Assembly: GCA_964440095.1 (NCBI GenBank)
Contig: CAYTPZ010000010.1
Location: forward strand, 1-55,486
DNA length: 55,486 nt
Origin: JACNKJ01 sp964440095
GTDB lineage: Bacteria > Krumholzibacteriota > Krumholzibacteriia > JACNKJ01
Reading direction: 5' to 3'
Made by a program: the position numbers and the translations under genes. This document shows positions 24,851 through 32,675 of this stretch, in pieces. Numbering within the stretch: position 1 is the stretch's first letter; every line of letters starts with the position of its first letter. The notes beneath the pieces were generated by a model that saw only the letters and a list, made by a program, of their open reading frames with translations, did not search any database and was not told where the DNA came from.

Positions 24851-24877
24851 CTGGCTGGCGACTGGCGACTGGCGACT
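24851..24877. repeat. heptanucleotide tandem repeat, locus 4
   Basis: Three perfect CTGGCGA units preceded by a partial CTGG begin seven bases after the mfd stop codon. Confidence 0.85.
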
Positions 24878-24887
24878 CCATAGCCCC

Positions 24888-24915
24888 TTGCCCTCGGGCG
24901 CGCCGGAGCTATAAT
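24888..24915 (+). promoter_or_regulatory. promoter for the PPIC/SurA cluster
   Basis: TTGCCC, a 16-nt spacer and a perfect TATAAT. The predicted start is near 24922, leaving a leader of about 67 nt. The three chaperone genes can therefore be expressed apart from mfd. Confidence 0.6.
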
Positions 24916-24988
24916 GCAGGGTCTCTGGCCGGAATGGCTCTCGCCTTCCGGATAATCACTACGGTCCTTGAATTGTGAGGTGTTGACC

Positions 24989-26740
24989 ATGAAGGCCACA
25001 CGCAACTTGCTCGCGGTCATTGTTCTGGCCCTGACGGCTACGATAATGATCGGTTGCGGACAGGTGACTGACGACAGCGTCGTCGCAACTGTGAACGACC
25101 TGCCCATCACTGTCGGCTATATGCAGGCCAAGTGGGCGAAGCTGGCGGAGAACGACGTCGGGCTACTTCCCGACTCCCTGAGCCTCGAGGAGATGCAGGA
25201 CAAGGTCCTGGACACTCTCATCAAAAAGGAGCTCATCGTCAGTAAAGCCCATGAAGAGGGTTATATCACCGACGAAAACTACCTGAAGGCCTACGACTCG
25301 CACATGGACTATCGTCTCATCGAGTTGCTGAAAAATCAGGAGATCGTGGACAAGCTCCCCGAGTTCAGCGAAGAGGACCTTCTGGAACACTACCAGTACA
25401 TCGGCAAGATTGCTTCGGCTCGCCACATTGAAGTGGACTCCGAAGAGGAAGCCATGGAAATCCGCGCTAAGATCGAGTCCGGAGAGATTAGTTTCCATGA
25501 CGCCATTCTCGACTATTCCACCAACCGGGATCGTCTGTCCGGTGGCAAGATGCAAGTCTCCTTTGGCGTGAGTGTGGAATCCGTGGAGAATGCTCTCTTT
25601 CACATGGAAGAGGGGCAGATGAGCCAGCCCGTGAAAGTGCCCAACGGCTGGGCCCTTCTCTATCTGGACGAAATGACCGCGCAGGAAGCTCCCCCCTACG
25701 AGCAGGTGAAGGACCAGGTACTCAGGCGTCTGGAAGTGCGTGCCCTGCGCAGCATCGGCGACGCCCACGGTTCCGACGTACTCAAGAAGTACGGCTTCAA
25801 ATTCCACTGGGACGTGGCTACGGAAATCATCGACCTCATGCCCGACGATCTTCTGTCCTCTCAGCTCAACGATCCGCCGGTTTTGGAAAAACCCATTCTC
25901 AAGTTCAGCGACGAACAGAAGAAGATGGTGCTCTACGAAATCGAAGGTAACAAGCACACCCTGGCCGAGTTCTCCGACGAGTACGATGAACTCAGTGTCT
26001 ACGAGCGGCCCAATAAGGGTTCGCGCGCCAAGGGTGTCTATAACAAGATTCGTCGCCAGATGATCAACTACGTCATGCCCCGGGAAGCCAAGAGCCGGGG
26101 TCTGGAGAACGACCCGGACCTCATCATGGCCATGAAGGAGTATGAGGAGCAGAACTGCATCGGTTCGGTGAAGCGCATGCTGGTGGACGCACCCATGGAA
26201 TTCGGCGACGAGCAGGTTCAGGCTTTCTACGAAGAGCACCCCCTGCTGTACACGCGTAAATACGCGGTGATCTGCAAGCAGTTGGTGACCAACACTGAAG
26301 ATGATATCCGCGAAGCCTATAGCCGTCTCGAGGCCGGTGCGGAGTTCGACTCGGTGGGAGCTGACCTGTCCATTACCTGGCCGCAGTCCTGGGCCACCGG
26401 CTGGTTCACGCCCGACAGCCTGACCTCTCCCGATGACGAGGTCTTCCGTCAGGTTCTGCGCCTGGATAATGTGAATGACTACACGCCACCTTTCACGTAT
26501 CAGGGCTACTGGGCCGTCTACCAGATGATTGAAGAGTCCGCTCCCGTGCTGCTTCCCTTGGAAGAGGTTTATCAGCGCGCCCGTAGCGAGGCCTTCGAAG
26601 CGGCTTCGTCCGATCGTCTCGAAGTCTTGCTGGTTCAGTGGCGTGAGGAAGCCGATGTGGTGATCGATGAAAAGGTGCTTCGCAAAACCCGGAAGGGAGA
26701 AGTGCCAAATCCGAATCGCGACAAGTACAAGTCTCTCTAG
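24989..26740 (+). CDS. PPIC-type peptidyl-prolyl isomerase lipoprotein
   Basis: A 583-residue periplasmic parvulin-type foldase, probably lipid-anchored: the signal peptide ends in IMIGCGQ, with Cys as the lipidation residue near position 24. A SurA-like N-terminal helical part (NDLPITVGYMQAKW to KKELIVSKAHEEGY) precedes a parvulin-like domain (ASARHIEVDSEEEAMEIRAKI to VPNGWALLYLDEM). A second helical and parvulin-like region fills the C-terminal half (KYAVICKQLVTNTEDDI). The start has GAGGTG upstream and the frame before it has no ribosome site. Its 3' end overlaps the next gene by 74 nt, so translation is probably coupled. Role: folding of outer-membrane or secreted proteins (family knowledge). 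Confidence 0.88.
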   Translation: MKATRNLLAVIVLALTATIMIGCGQVTDDSVVATVNDLPITVGYMQAKWAKLAENDVGLLPDSLSLEEMQDKVLDTLIKKELIVSKAHEEGYITDENYLKAYDSHMDYRLIELLKNQEIVDKLPEFSEEDLLEHYQYIGKIASARHIEVDSEEEAMEIRAKIESGEISFHDAILDYSTNRDRLSGGKMQVSFGVSVESVENALFHMEEGQMSQPVKVPNGWALLYLDEMTAQEAPPYEQVKDQVLRRLEVRALRSIGDAHGSDVLKKYGFKFHWDVATEIIDLMPDDLLSSQLNDPPVLEKPILKFSDEQKKMVLYEIEGNKHTLAEFSDEYDELSVYERPNKGSRAKGVYNKIRRQMINYVMPREAKSRGLENDPDLIMAMKEYEEQNCIGSVKRMLVDAPMEFGDEQVQAFYEEHPLLYTRKYAVICKQLVTNTEDDIREAYSRLEAGAEFDSVGADLSITWPQSWATGWFTPDSLTSPDDEVFRQVLRLDNVNDYTPPFTYQGYWAVYQMIEESAPVLLPLEEVYQRARSEAFEAASSDRLEVLLVQWREEADVVIDEKVLRKTRKGEVPNPNRDKYKSL

Positions 26741-27605
26741 CGCACTGGGCCTCCTTCTACTTCTGGTCGCATGCGGCCGGCAGCAGGAGGAGGCCCTTCC
26801 TCGCTCGGGGGATCCGGTGGTGGATGACGGTGGCGAGGCCATCGTCCAGGTGGGTGGACGCTCCCTGGATTTCGGGGAGTTCGAGCAGCTCATTCCCGCC
26901 GAGTATCACGGTCTGCTTACCCAGGATGAAAAACTGGAGTATCTCCACCGCTGGGTGGACACCGAGCTGCTGTACCGAGCCGCCGAGTCTCGGGGACTTC
27001 TGGACGATCCTGAACTCCGAAGGCGATTGCTGGAGCAGCGCCGAGACTTTGTGGCCAACGCCTATCTTCAGAAAACTTTGGATGAGCGGGTGGGCATCAC
27101 CGAGGCGGCGATTTCCGATTACTACAGTAGCCACCTCGACGAGTACGCTTGGGAATATCGCTACAGGCAGATAGTGGTGAACAGCCGCGACGAGGCCGGA
27201 GAAATTTACGGCAACCTTCAGCGTGGAAAAATTTCCTTCAAGCGCGCTGCTGAAAAGTACTCCCTGGACGCCAGTGCGCGTCTAGGCGGAGACATGGGAT
27301 GGATGAGTCTCGCGGCCGTGCCGCCGGAAATACTCGTCCGACTGGTGAAGATGGAGAAGAACGGAATTTCCGAGCCCTTCGAAACAACCTGGGGCTGGAC
27401 GCTTATTCAATTCCGCGAGCGGCGGGAGAGCGAAAACGCTCTGGAGTTGGGCACGGTGCGCGAAGAGATCCTTCGATACCTGCTCATCGAGAAGCGCCGC
27501 CGCGTTTACGGAGAAGTCCTCGAGGAACTACGTGAGGCTTTTCCTGTTGAGTATCACCCTGAACTGGACACACGGCTGGGCGGCGAATCGCCCCCGGCGC
27601 CCTGA
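26667..27605 (+). CDS. second PPIC-type isomerase lipoprotein
   Basis: A 312-residue parvulin-type lipoprotein. A long n-region is followed by the core LGLLLLLVAC with the lipobox cysteine at about residue 36, a SurA-like helical region (VDTELLYRAAESRGLL) and one parvulin domain (YRYRQIVVNSRDEAGEIYGNL to SEPFETTWGWTLIQF). The ATG at 26667 lies inside the preceding gene (74-nt overlap) and gives an unusually long n-region; a strong AGGGAG at 26694-26699 hints that translation may really begin closer to the hydrophobic core at a non-standard codon, which I cannot prove. It sits between two other PPIC genes and presumably shares their job. Confidence 0.82.
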   Translation: MKRCFAKPGREKCQIRIATSTSLSSALGLLLLLVACGRQQEEALPRSGDPVVDDGGEAIVQVGGRSLDFGEFEQLIPAEYHGLLTQDEKLEYLHRWVDTELLYRAAESRGLLDDPELRRRLLEQRRDFVANAYLQKTLDERVGITEAAISDYYSSHLDEYAWEYRYRQIVVNSRDEAGEIYGNLQRGKISFKRAAEKYSLDASARLGGDMGWMSLAAVPPEILVRLVKMEKNGISEPFETTWGWTLIQFRERRESENALELGTVREEILRYLLIEKRRRVYGEVLEELREAFPVEYHPELDTRLGGESPPAP

Positions 27606-27624
27606 TCAAGGACGGAGCAAATTC

Positions 27625-28965
27625 ATGAAGCGAGTATTTAGTGCGGCCCTTTTTACGATTCTGGCCATGGGCATGAGCGTTCCCGCATTCGCCCAGGGAA
27701 GCGAGCTGGCCACCATGGACAAGATCGTCGCCACAGTGGACGACGAGGTCATCCTTTTGAGCGCCGTTCTCCAGGACGTTGAACTTTTCCTCATGCAGAC
27801 GGGCATGCAGGTGGATTCTCTGCAGTACCGCCAGCTCATGGAGGAAGCCCTGGAAAACATGGTCAGTGAGAAGATCCTGTTGGCCAAGGCGCGGCGCGAG
27901 AATCATGAGGTAAGCGATGACGAACTGAGCATGGCCATGGATCGCCACATCGAAGGGCTCAGGCAGCAGGCGGGCGGCGAGTCTCGCTTTCAGCGTCAGC
28001 TTGAGGCCGAGGGCATGGACTTGCGCGACCTGCGCCGTCGGCTCAGCGATCCCATGCGCGATCAGCTCTTGGTTCAGCGCGTGGTGGAGGGTATCACCTG
28101 GGAATTGGAAGTCGGCGAGGCCGAAGCTCGCGAATTCTTTGAAGCCAACAAACTGAACTCCGACATGATCCCACTTCGCCCCCAGGCCGTGAAGCTGGCG
28201 CACTTGCTGGTGGTGCCCAATCCGGCGCCCGCGGTTGAGGCCGTGGCGCGTCGCAACTGGCAGTCGGCCCTCGATCGTTTGGCGGCCGGTGAAGATTTCG
28301 CGGCGGTGGCCAAAGGGCTTAGCAGTGGTCCAGCCGCCGACAAGGGCGGCGATCTGGGATGGCTGAACCTTCAGGACATCGCCCAGCCCGCCATGCAGGA
28401 AGCCCTCATGAGTCTTGAAGCCGGACAGACGGCTGAGGAAGTGATCACCGAAGCGGGCCTGCACATCATTCGTATGGAAGAGCGTCAGGGCGCAGGCGTG
28501 CACTTCAGTCAGATCGTGATTCCCATGGAAGTAACCGATGATGATCGTCTTGAGGCCCGCGAGCGCGCTCGCGAAGCCTGGAAGTTCCTCAACGAGGGCG
28601 GCGACTGGCAGGCGGCGGTGACGCAGTTCAGCGACGACAAGTACACTCGCGATCAGGGCGGCGAGCTTCCGGCCATACCCATCGACCAGCTGGATGATCG
28701 CTATCGCGATATCATCGAACTGCTCGAACCCAACGAATATTCCACGGTGTTCAAGGGTGCGCGGGGTTATCAGATTGTGAAACTTAACGGACGCGAAGAA
28801 GCGCGCCCCTTCGAGTACGAGGAAATTTCGGAGCAGCTACGAGTTGAATTGCTGGCCCAGAAGCGCAATGAAACCATTGCCAACTATCTCGTGGAATTGG
28901 AAAAGGAAGTCTTCGTGCAGCGCATGGGCATTCCCGATCCGCAGGAATTGGGAGCCGGTAATTGA
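27625..28965 (+). CDS. SurA-like periplasmic peptidyl-prolyl isomerase
   Basis: A 446-residue SurA-type chaperone that escorts outer-membrane proteins to the BAM complex. A cleavable signal peptide ends at SVPAFAQ; the N-terminal domain DKIVATVDDEVILLS is the classic SurA beginning. Two parvulin domains follow, roughly residues 180-290 (KLAHLLVVPNPAP) and 295-400 (VHFSQIVIPMEV). The ATG at 27625 has GGAG eight bases upstream; the longer frame from 27532 is rejected. Two membrane-anchored relatives precede it, and the S4 protein gene overlaps its stop codon. Confidence 0.93.
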   Translation: MKRVFSAALFTILAMGMSVPAFAQGSELATMDKIVATVDDEVILLSAVLQDVELFLMQTGMQVDSLQYRQLMEEALENMVSEKILLAKARRENHEVSDDELSMAMDRHIEGLRQQAGGESRFQRQLEAEGMDLRDLRRRLSDPMRDQLLVQRVVEGITWELEVGEAEAREFFEANKLNSDMIPLRPQAVKLAHLLVVPNPAPAVEAVARRNWQSALDRLAAGEDFAAVAKGLSSGPAADKGGDLGWLNLQDIAQPAMQEALMSLEAGQTAEEVITEAGLHIIRMEERQGAGVHFSQIVIPMEVTDDDRLEARERAREAWKFLNEGGDWQAAVTQFSDDKYTRDQGGELPAIPIDQLDDRYRDIIELLEPNEYSTVFKGARGYQIVKLNGREEARPFEYEEISEQLRVELLAQKRNETIANYLVELEKEVFVQRMGIPDPQELGAGN

Positions 28966-29246
28966 GACTGGATATCTGGCTCAAGCGGGTTTGCCTGGTT
29001 AAAAGCCGCAGCCTCGCCAAACGTGGTTGCCAGTCGGGAGACATTCTCTTGGGCGGTGAACCCGTGAAAGAGAGCCACTCCCTGCGCCTTGATGAAGTCT
29101 TGAGCCTCACTTTTCCTGCGCGGCGCCTGGAGATACGAGTGGCGTCCATCCCCGAGGGTAATGTGTCCAAGAAGAGCGCCCCGGATTGCTACGAAGTACT
29201 GAGCGAGGAAAGGCTGGAGAGGGAAGATCCGCGAGAGGGAATATAG
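28962..29246 (+). CDS. S4-domain RNA-binding protein, HslR/Hsp15 family
   Basis: A 94-residue protein consisting of an S4 RNA-binding domain (MRLDIWLKRVCLVKSRSLAKR, then GCQSGDILLGGEPVKESHSL) and a basic/acidic tail. The family binds the 50S subunit with trapped peptidyl-tRNA and helps recycle stalled ribosomes. It starts at TTG, which overlaps the surA stop codon (TTGA), with GGGAG upstream, so it is translationally coupled to surA. Its stop codon directly abuts a heptamer repeat. Confidence 0.85.
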   Translation: MRLDIWLKRVCLVKSRSLAKRGCQSGDILLGGEPVKESHSLRLDEVLSLTFPARRLEIRVASIPEGNVSKKSAPDCYEVLSEERLEREDPREGI

Positions 29247-29265
29247 TCTCCGGTCACCAGTCACA
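29247..29265. repeat. heptanucleotide tandem repeat, locus 5
   Basis: Units TCTCCGG, TCACCAG and TCACAAG follow directly after the TAG of the S4 gene. On the other strand they read CTTGTGA, CTGGTGA, CCGGAGA. Confidence 0.7.
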
Positions 29266-29272
29266 AGAAAAA

Positions 29273-29300
29273 ACCCCTCCCCCGACCAAGGGGGAGGGGT
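29273..29300 (-). terminator. intrinsic terminator of the antiporter gene
   Basis: A perfect 11-bp stem (ACCCCTCCCCC with GGGGGAGGGGT) with a 6-nt loop. On the minus strand it is followed by a T-rich tract (complement of AAGAAAAAA), so it ends minus-strand transcripts; it may also slow plus-strand ones. Confidence 0.88.
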
Positions 29301-29304
29301 CTTG

Positions 29305-29320
29305 TTGGAGACTGGTGACT
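29305..29320. repeat. heptanucleotide tandem repeat, locus 6
   Basis: TTGGAGA, CTGGTGA and a partial CT lie directly against the stop codon of the antiporter gene (complement of CTA at 29321-29323). Confidence 0.7.
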
Positions 29321-31186
29321 CTAAGTTCCATCGCTGCTTGGCGTCGAGCCTCCGCTTCCACCGCCTGAACGATGGGGTCTGCGGCGACGACGCCTGCGAC
29401 GAGTGGAAGAGCTTCCGGCCCGGCTTTCACCCTGACCGCTCTCTTTGTTGCGATCCGCGCGCTCAGGACGTCCTCCGCCGGGGCGTCCTCCGCCGGAGCG
29501 TCCTCCGCCGGATCGATCTCCACCGGAACGTTCGCCACCGGAACGAGATCCGCCGCCGCGTCCGCCGCCACCGCGGGATCGTCCGCCTCGGCCGCTGCTG
29601 CGACGGCTACGGTCGCCGTCACCTCTTCCGCGATCCTTGTAGTAGTCACGTCGTTGCTGACGCTTCTTGTCGCGCACTTCCTTCATCTCGGCATCGCTGG
29701 CACCTTCGTATCCACGAGGGCGGTTCAGCGACCACTTGAGTGCTGGAGGTGTAATCAGTGTGGTCACGATGACCATGATCACCACGGCACTGAAGGTGGG
29801 TGCGTTGACTACAGGTTCGCCATGCAGCATGAGGCTGGCGCCGATGCCTGCGAAAATGAGCCCCACTTCCCCTCGAGGAACCATGCCGATTCCCACCGAG
29901 AGCTTGTCGAGTCCCTTCTCTATAACACCAAAGGAGCAAACCTGCTTACCCACGATGGCGGCCAAGGTCAGCGCGCCCGCGAAGATCAGGATGTTCGTGT
30001 CGCCGAAGGTGGAAAGGTCCACCTTGTAGCCCATGCGCACGAAAAAGATGGGCACAAGGAATCCCGCCAGGGGCGCGAGAATTTCCTCTAGATTGTGATC
30101 GTGCTTGTCGCCGAGTTGCTTGAAGTGAAGTTCGTCCAGGACCAATCCCGCTGCGAAGGCTCCCACGATGGTGGCCAGGCCGATTTTGTCGGCCAGCCAA
30201 CTGAAGAGGAAGAGCACCAGCAGCCCCAAGGTGAGCAGCATGTGCTCGCCGCGAAGCTTACTGGCCAGCTTGAAGATCCTGGGAGATGCCCACTGTCCGA
30301 CTGCCACGGCGGCCACCAGGAAGAGAACCGCCTTGCCGATGATCCAGAAGATCCCGCCCAAGGCCATTTCCTCGCCGGAGTTCACGGCGCCGATCATGCC
30401 CACCACGACCGCGAGAACCACAAGGCCCATCACGTCGTCGATCACGGCCGCGCCCAGGACGATTTTGCTCTCTCTCGCCTGAAGGCGACCGAGGTCCTTG
30501 AGCACGCGCGCGGTGATGCCGACGCTCGTAGCGGCCAAGGTCGCGCCGATGAAGACATGCACCCAAATTTCCGTTCCATCAGGCAGCAGCGAGGCGCTGA
30601 CTCCCAAGCCCAGGAAGAAGGGGGCGATGACTCCAAGCAGGGCCACCAAAAGGGACGAGAGGCCGACGCTCATCATTTCCTTCACGTTGCTTTCCAGGCC
30701 AACCTGGAAAAGCAGAAGGATGACGCCGATCTCACCGAGCAACTCAATGATCCGTTCCGCGCCGATCGCCGCGCCGGCAAGATTGCCGATGGCCGGGAAA
30801 TGAACTTCCAACGCAATCAGGTTCTCCCAACCTTGGAACCCGAGCAGGGTCAAATTGCCCAAGATGACGCCGAAGACCAGCTCGCCCAGCACGCTGGGTT
30901 GGCCGATCCGTTCCATGGCTGCGCCGCCGAGCTTGGCGGCGAGCATGACAATCATCAACAGGGCAAGCACGGGTGCGATGGGGTTCGAGTGTCCCCCGCC
31001 TCCGTGCTCTTCGCCATGCTCGACCACATCGCCATGAGACGCCGGAGCATGCTGCTCGACGGCGGTTTCGGCGTGTGCGGGAGCGATGACGGAGGGGGCC
31101 TTAGTGCCGGGCAGGATGCCCAGGCCGGCCAAGGAGAGGACGGCAAGGGTGACCAGCGCCACACCGCCCAAGCGGATTGTCCGCAT
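29321..31186 (-). CDS. CPA2-type cation/proton antiporter with RGG-rich C-terminal tail
   Basis: A 621-residue inner-membrane antiporter of the CPA2/Kef-NapA group. The N-terminus has a hydrophobic leader and a histidine-rich extracytoplasmic linker (HGDVVEHGEEHGGGGH). The transporter core (about 70-485) has the TSVGITARVLKD motif and the double aspartate Asp250/Asp251 (VIDDVMGL) needed for ion exchange. The last 136 residues are not membrane: a charged helix (MKEVRDKKRQQRRDYYKDR), then about 60 residues of RGG/RSGG repeats, and a run of eight arginines near the end. There is no TrkA-N/RCK domain. AAGGAGAG precedes the start. Probable roles are pH or sodium/potassium homeostasis. Confidence 0.92.
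   Translation of the reverse strand: MRTIRLGGVALVTLAVLSLAGLGILPGTKAPSVIAPAHAETAVEQHAPASHGDVVEHGEEHGGGGHSNPIAPVLALLMIVMLAAKLGGAAMERIGQPSVLGELVFGVILGNLTLLGFQGWENLIALEVHFPAIGNLAGAAIGAERIIELLGEIGVILLLFQVGLESNVKEMMSVGLSSLLVALLGVIAPFFLGLGVSASLLPDGTEIWVHVFIGATLAATSVGITARVLKDLGRLQARESKIVLGAAVIDDVMGLVVLAVVVGMIGAVNSGEEMALGGIFWIIGKAVLFLVAAVAVGQWASPRIFKLASKLRGEHMLLTLGLLVLFLFSWLADKIGLATIVGAFAAGLVLDELHFKQLGDKHDHNLEEILAPLAGFLVPIFFVRMGYKVDLSTFGDTNILIFAGALTLAAIVGKQVCSFGVIEKGLDKLSVGIGMVPRGEVGLIFAGIGASLMLHGEPVVNAPTFSAVVIMVIVTTLITPPALKWSLNRPRGYEGASDAEMKEVRDKKRQQRRDYYKDRGRGDGDRSRRSSGRGGRSRGGGGRGGGSRSGGERSGGDRSGGGRSGGGRPGGGRPERADRNKESGQGESRAGSSSTRRRRRRRRPHRSGGGSGGSTPSSDGT
29469..29553. repeat. 15-bp tandem repeats coding the RSGGG tail
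   Basis: Five to six imperfect 15-bp units of the type GCGTCCTCCGCCGGA encode repeating R-S-G-G-(G/D/E) pentapeptides of the antiporter tail. Such an array can change length by slippage. Confidence 0.75.
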
Positions 31187-31408
31187 GTGCTCTCCTTCGT
31201 TCAGGTTGCCGGGTCCGCCATCCAATCGCTTGAATCATAAAGAGTTGCGCGGGGCGAGACACCGGTTGGCAAGAAACTATGACGACTCTGGAATTCCGTC
31301 AAGAAATGTCGTTCATACCGCAATTCCGCCCAGCGGGCCGAGGGCCGGGGTGGACAGAAAAAGCTGCTTCTGCAATGTTTGCCCCCGACTAACCCAAGGG
31401 GAGAATCC

Positions 31409-32644
31409 ATGCAAGACAGCCCGCGTCCCAAGGCCAGTAGCCGCTTTATTCTACTTCTCTTCGCCGGCATGATCCTGGGCGCCATATTCGGTTCGGTGGC
31501 CGCCAGGCCCTTCGCCTTCATCGACTTACTGGGAGATCTTTTCCTGGGGGCCTTGAAAATGCTGATCCTGCCCCTGATCGCCTCGAGCATGATCGTGGGG
31601 GTCTCGTCCCTGGGTGACGTGCGTAAGTTGGGCCGCTTGGGTGGGTTCACCCTGCTCTACTACCTGAGCACCACGGTGACGGCCGTGATCCTGGGTCTGA
31701 TCCTGGTGAATCTCATTAAACCCGGCGCTTCGGCGGGCATGGAAACGGCCGTGGCCATGGAAGTGGCCGACTATTCCTTCCTGGACGTGATCCGCGGCAT
31801 CATCCCCGGCAAGTTCTTCGGCGCCATCATCGCCGAGGGTCAGGTGCTGCCGCTCATCTTCTTCTCCCTCTTCCTGGGAAGCGTCATCACCATGGTGGGC
31901 GAGAAGGGCCGGCCCGTGCTGAGCTTCTTCGAGGGCCTTTTCCACGTGAGCATGAAGATGACGCACCTGGTGGTGGCCACGGCGCCCATCGGCGTTTTCG
32001 CTCTCGTGGCCACCCAAATGGGGCAAGCCGGCGGCTGGACCGGTTTCTATCCCGTGCTCAAATCTTTGGGACTCTACTCGGCCACGGTCATGGCCGGACT
32101 TCTTCTCCACGGTGGGGCCACTCTTCCCATGGCCCTGCTTATCTTCGGACGCCGCAGCCCCTTACGCTTCGCCCGCGACATGATCGAGCCGCTGATCCTG
32201 TCCTTTTCCACTGCCAGTTCCAGCGCAACCATGCCGGTAACCATGGAGGCCCTGGATAAGAAAGCCGGCGTGGATCCCAAGGTCGGCAACTTCGTGCTGC
32301 CGCTTGGCGCCACCATTAACATGGACGGCACGGCGCTGTATGAGGCCATCGCGGCGGTATTCATCGCCCAGAGTTTCGGCATAGACCTGAGTCTGCCGGC
32401 CATGATCACCATTGTGCTCACGGCCACCCTGGCGGCCATCGGCGCGGCGGGTATACCCCAGGCGGGGCTGGTGACCATGGTCATGGTGCTGCATTCGGTG
32501 GGTCTTCCCGCAGAAGGTGTGGGCATGATCCTGGCGGTGGATTGGTTCCTGGATCGCTGTCGCACCACGGTTAATGTCTGGGGCGATGCGGTGGGTGGCG
32601 TCGTGGTGGAGCGTGCCGTGAACCGAGGAAGATCCCGAAGCTGA
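31409..32644 (+). CDS. dicarboxylate/amino acid:cation symporter (DAACS family)
   Basis: A 411-residue inner-membrane symporter related to GltP/GltPh, which imports glutamate, aspartate or C4-dicarboxylates with sodium or protons. Signatures are the serine-rich hairpin FSTASSSATMPVTMEA, NMDGTALYEAIAAVFIAQ in helix 7, the second hairpin AAIGAAGIPQAGL and DRCRTTVNVWGDAVGG in helix 8. ATG 31409 has AAGGGGAG upstream. A weak promoter (TTGGCA 17 nt before TGGAAT, 31266-31294) may drive it. It is divergent from the antiporter gene. Confidence 0.95.
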   Translation: MQDSPRPKASSRFILLLFAGMILGAIFGSVAARPFAFIDLLGDLFLGALKMLILPLIASSMIVGVSSLGDVRKLGRLGGFTLLYYLSTTVTAVILGLILVNLIKPGASAGMETAVAMEVADYSFLDVIRGIIPGKFFGAIIAEGQVLPLIFFSLFLGSVITMVGEKGRPVLSFFEGLFHVSMKMTHLVVATAPIGVFALVATQMGQAGGWTGFYPVLKSLGLYSATVMAGLLLHGGATLPMALLIFGRRSPLRFARDMIEPLILSFSTASSSATMPVTMEALDKKAGVDPKVGNFVLPLGATINMDGTALYEAIAAVFIAQSFGIDLSLPAMITIVLTATLAAIGAAGIPQAGLVTMVMVLHSVGLPAEGVGMILAVDWFLDRCRTTVNVWGDAVGGVVVERAVNRGRSRS

Positions 32645-32669
32645 CGATTGCGCCCGCTTTTGCTATCTT
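32641..32669 (+). promoter_or_regulatory. promoter placing transcription start at the holB start codon
   Basis: CTGACG, a 17-nt spacer and TATCTT. The -10 ends seven bases before the ATG at 32676, so the transcript would begin at or next to the start codon. It overlaps the stop of the DAACS gene. Confidence 0.4.
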
Positions 32670-32675
32670 GGGCCC

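Noticed and set aside
25163..26893. A 576-codon open frame on the minus strand opposite the first PPIC gene
   Set aside because: It mirrors a GC-rich plus-strand gene in register, has no ribosome site and its translation has no recognisable domain, while the plus-strand frame is a clear PPIC lipoprotein.
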